From: Lachnospiraceae bacterium | Lineage (GTDB): Bacteria; Bacillota_A; Clostridia; Lachnospirales; Lachnospiraceae | Direction of reading: 5' to 3' | Length of the DNA stretch: 6,547 bases | Assembly (NCBI GenBank): GCA_017613055.1 | Contig: JAGAES010000144.1 | Location: 1 to 6,547 of the forward strand | Shown: in pieces, positions 5,577-6,547 of the stretch | How the letters are laid out: each line of letters opens with the position of its first letter | Position numbering within the stretch: the first letter of the stretch is position 1 | Notes under the pieces: model-generated | The model's database searches: none | What the model was told of the DNA's origin: nothing | Seen by the model: the letters and a program-made list of their open reading frames with translations, nothing else | Program-made: the position numbers and the translations under genes

Positions 5577-6371
5577 ATGAACAATCAAAACCGTACAAAC
5601 CGCAAGGAATACTTGCAAAACCTTCTCAAGCAGATTCAGCAGGATAAAAAGACTATGCCTGAAGGAAGTCTTCGGGTTCACGGCGGAAAAAAGCCCTACT
5701 ATTATCATGTCATGGATAATGCTGAGGCATCTTACGGCCGTTATCTGAAGTCCACGGAGTCCCGGCTGGCGGCAGCGCTTGCTCAGAAAGATTATCTGAT
5801 TCGATTAGAAGAATCCGTACTGCAGGAACTGAAGAATCTTCATCTTGATGAGAAGAAAAGCATCAGTCCTTCCCTCCTTCCGGAGGATGTGTACCGCTCC
5901 CTGAATTCCTATCGGCAGGCGCTGGTGACGCCGCTCGTCATCGGCGATGAAGATTACAAAAACGCCTGGCTTCAGGAAGCGTACGAGCGGAAGTCTTTCC
6001 TGGAAGGCGACCCCTCCTTCTACTCCGCGCGCGGCGACCGGATGCGTTCCAAGTCGGAAGTGTTAATCGCGGACATTCTGGATGAATACGGAATTCCGTA
6101 CCGCTACGAGGCACCGCTCCGCCTGAAGAGCGGTTACACGATTCATCCCGATTTCACGCTTTTGCGGCTTCCGTCCCGTACGGTCTGCTATCTCGAACAC
6201 TGCGGGCGCATGGACGACGAAGTCTATCTGCACGCATTTCTGCGCCGCGAGAACACATACATTGAAAACGGAATAATTCCGGGCCGCGACGTCTTTCATA
6301 CCTTCGAAAGCGGAGCCGACCCGGTCAACACAAAAATGCTTCGGAAAATGTTACACGCACTCTTCTGTTGA
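5577..6371 (+). CDS. PD-(D/E)XK nuclease-like protein of unknown function next to the repeat array
   Basis: This 264-residue protein has two parts. Residues 1-95 are charged and probably helical, with a PEGSLRV segment near 28-34 followed by a KKPYYYHVM strand and an AALAQKDYLIRLEESVLQEL helix (65-84). Residues about 155-260 look like a restriction-endonuclease fold: RSKSE (E161) on the first helix, YRYEAPL, then HPDFTLL (D192), then YLEHCGRMDD (E207, H208, D213). The usual E-x-K is E-x-H-like here, so the active site is atypical; nuclease activity is inferred, not shown. I recall similar proteins with a PEGSLR segment and an EHxGxxD motif as hypothetical proteins across Firmicutes. The ATG is supported by AAAGGAA at 5562-5568. 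It begins 104 bp after the array and is co-oriented with the two + strand helicases. No signal peptide or membrane segment is seen. It may bind or process array-derived nucleic acid, but only position suggests this. Confidence 0.85.
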   Translation: MNNQNRTNRKEYLQNLLKQIQQDKKTMPEGSLRVHGGKKPYYYHVMDNAEASYGRYLKSTESRLAAALAQKDYLIRLEESVLQELKNLHLDEKKSISPSLLPEDVYRSLNSYRQALVTPLVIGDEDYKNAWLQEAYERKSFLEGDPSFYSARGDRMRSKSEVLIADILDEYGIPYRYEAPLRLKSGYTIHPDFTLLRLPSRTVCYLEHCGRMDDEVYLHAFLRRENTYIENGIIPGRDVFHTFESGADPVNTKMLRKMLHALFC

Positions 6372-6373
6372 AA

Positions 6374-6501
6374 GGCTCCCCGAAGGTTCTTCCGGAAAGT
6401 CCCTTGAAAACCCTTACGACAGGCCCTCAAAAAGCCTCCGGAAAGTTCTCCGACAGACCCTCGAAAAATCGCGGAAAACCCTTCCGAAGGCCCTCCGAAA
6501 A
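6374..6501. repeat. Degenerate 10-14-bp tandem repeats after the PD-(D/E)XK-like gene
   Basis: Starting 2 bases after the stop codon, about eleven imperfect units of the form CCCTYCGRAAA recur every 10-14 bp. Clear copies are TCCGGAAAGT at 6391 and 6437, TCCGAAAAGT at 6494, CCCTTGAAAA at 6401, CCCTCAAAAA at 6424, CCCTCGAAAA at 6458 and CCCTCCGAAAA at 6491. A minus-strand open frame across it shows a matching low-complexity pattern rich in Gly, Phe, Arg and Ser and has no recognisable domain, so I treat it as a by-product of the repeat. Its role is unknown. From 6502 to the window end I see nothing recognisable. Confidence 0.5.
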
Positions 6502-6547
6502 GTGTCCCCGTTGCTCTTTCCGATCTTCTACCCCAGCGCCACGTCAA

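Noticed and set aside
5365..5580. A 71-codon open frame overlapping the end of the array
   Set aside because: It runs through the repeat motifs, has no good ribosome binding site or recognisable domain, and its end overlaps the start of the nuclease-like gene; it is best explained as chance in AT-rich DNA.
6296..6547. Minus-strand gene entering from the right edge
   Set aside because: The frame overlaps the end of the nuclease-like gene, reads a repetitive Gly/Phe/Arg/Ser pattern created by the short DNA repeats, and has no recognisable domain or ribosome binding site in view.

Overview
The window looks like a chromosomal segment from a Gram-positive anaerobe of the Clostridia, most likely Lachnospiraceae-like. 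This is inferred from strong AGGAG-type ribosome binding sites, a DUF1292 (YrzB-like) gene, a Clostridia-style UvrD-like helicase and a nuclease-fused DinG/Rad3-like helicase. No 16S or other marker is present, so the taxonomic call is soft.

Left part (1-4999), DNA repair and replication housekeeping. Three genes lie here: the 3' part of a UvrD/Rep superfamily 1 helicase (+), a small very acidic DUF1292 protein (-), and a large PD-(D/E)XK nuclease plus iron-sulfur XPD/DinG-type helicase fusion (+). The last two are divergent and each has a well-formed sigma-A-type promoter with 17-bp spacing in the 218-bp gap between them. Both helicases carry a low-complexity insertion away from the catalytic motifs.

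Middle part (5000-5576), the most unusual section. It has no credible gene. From 5073 to 5472 it holds a very regular array of 16 copies of a 7-bp motif in strictly alternating orientation (TCACACY, then RGTGTTA). The intervals alternate between 21 bp (one is 22) and 17 bp, so the full period is 52 bp. The intervals are all different in sequence, fixed in length, and AT-rich (about 32% GC by hand count) inside otherwise GC-rich DNA. It is not a conventional CRISPR array. Its fixed-length variable segments between short, partly complementary motifs could encode small RNAs with two variable segments per unit, or could be a phased protein-binding array. A 9-bp inverted repeat with an A-run on its left follows the array and reads as an intrinsic terminator on the minus strand.

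Right part (5577-6547). Just after the array and on the + strand is a 264-residue protein with an N-terminal helical region and a C-terminal PD-(D/E)XK-like fold (E, PDF and EHCG motifs). It is the only gene adjacent to the array on that side and the natural candidate for a functional partner, but this link is inferred from position only. After its stop codon comes about 130 bp of degenerate 10-14-bp repeats; nothing is recognised in the last 46 bases.
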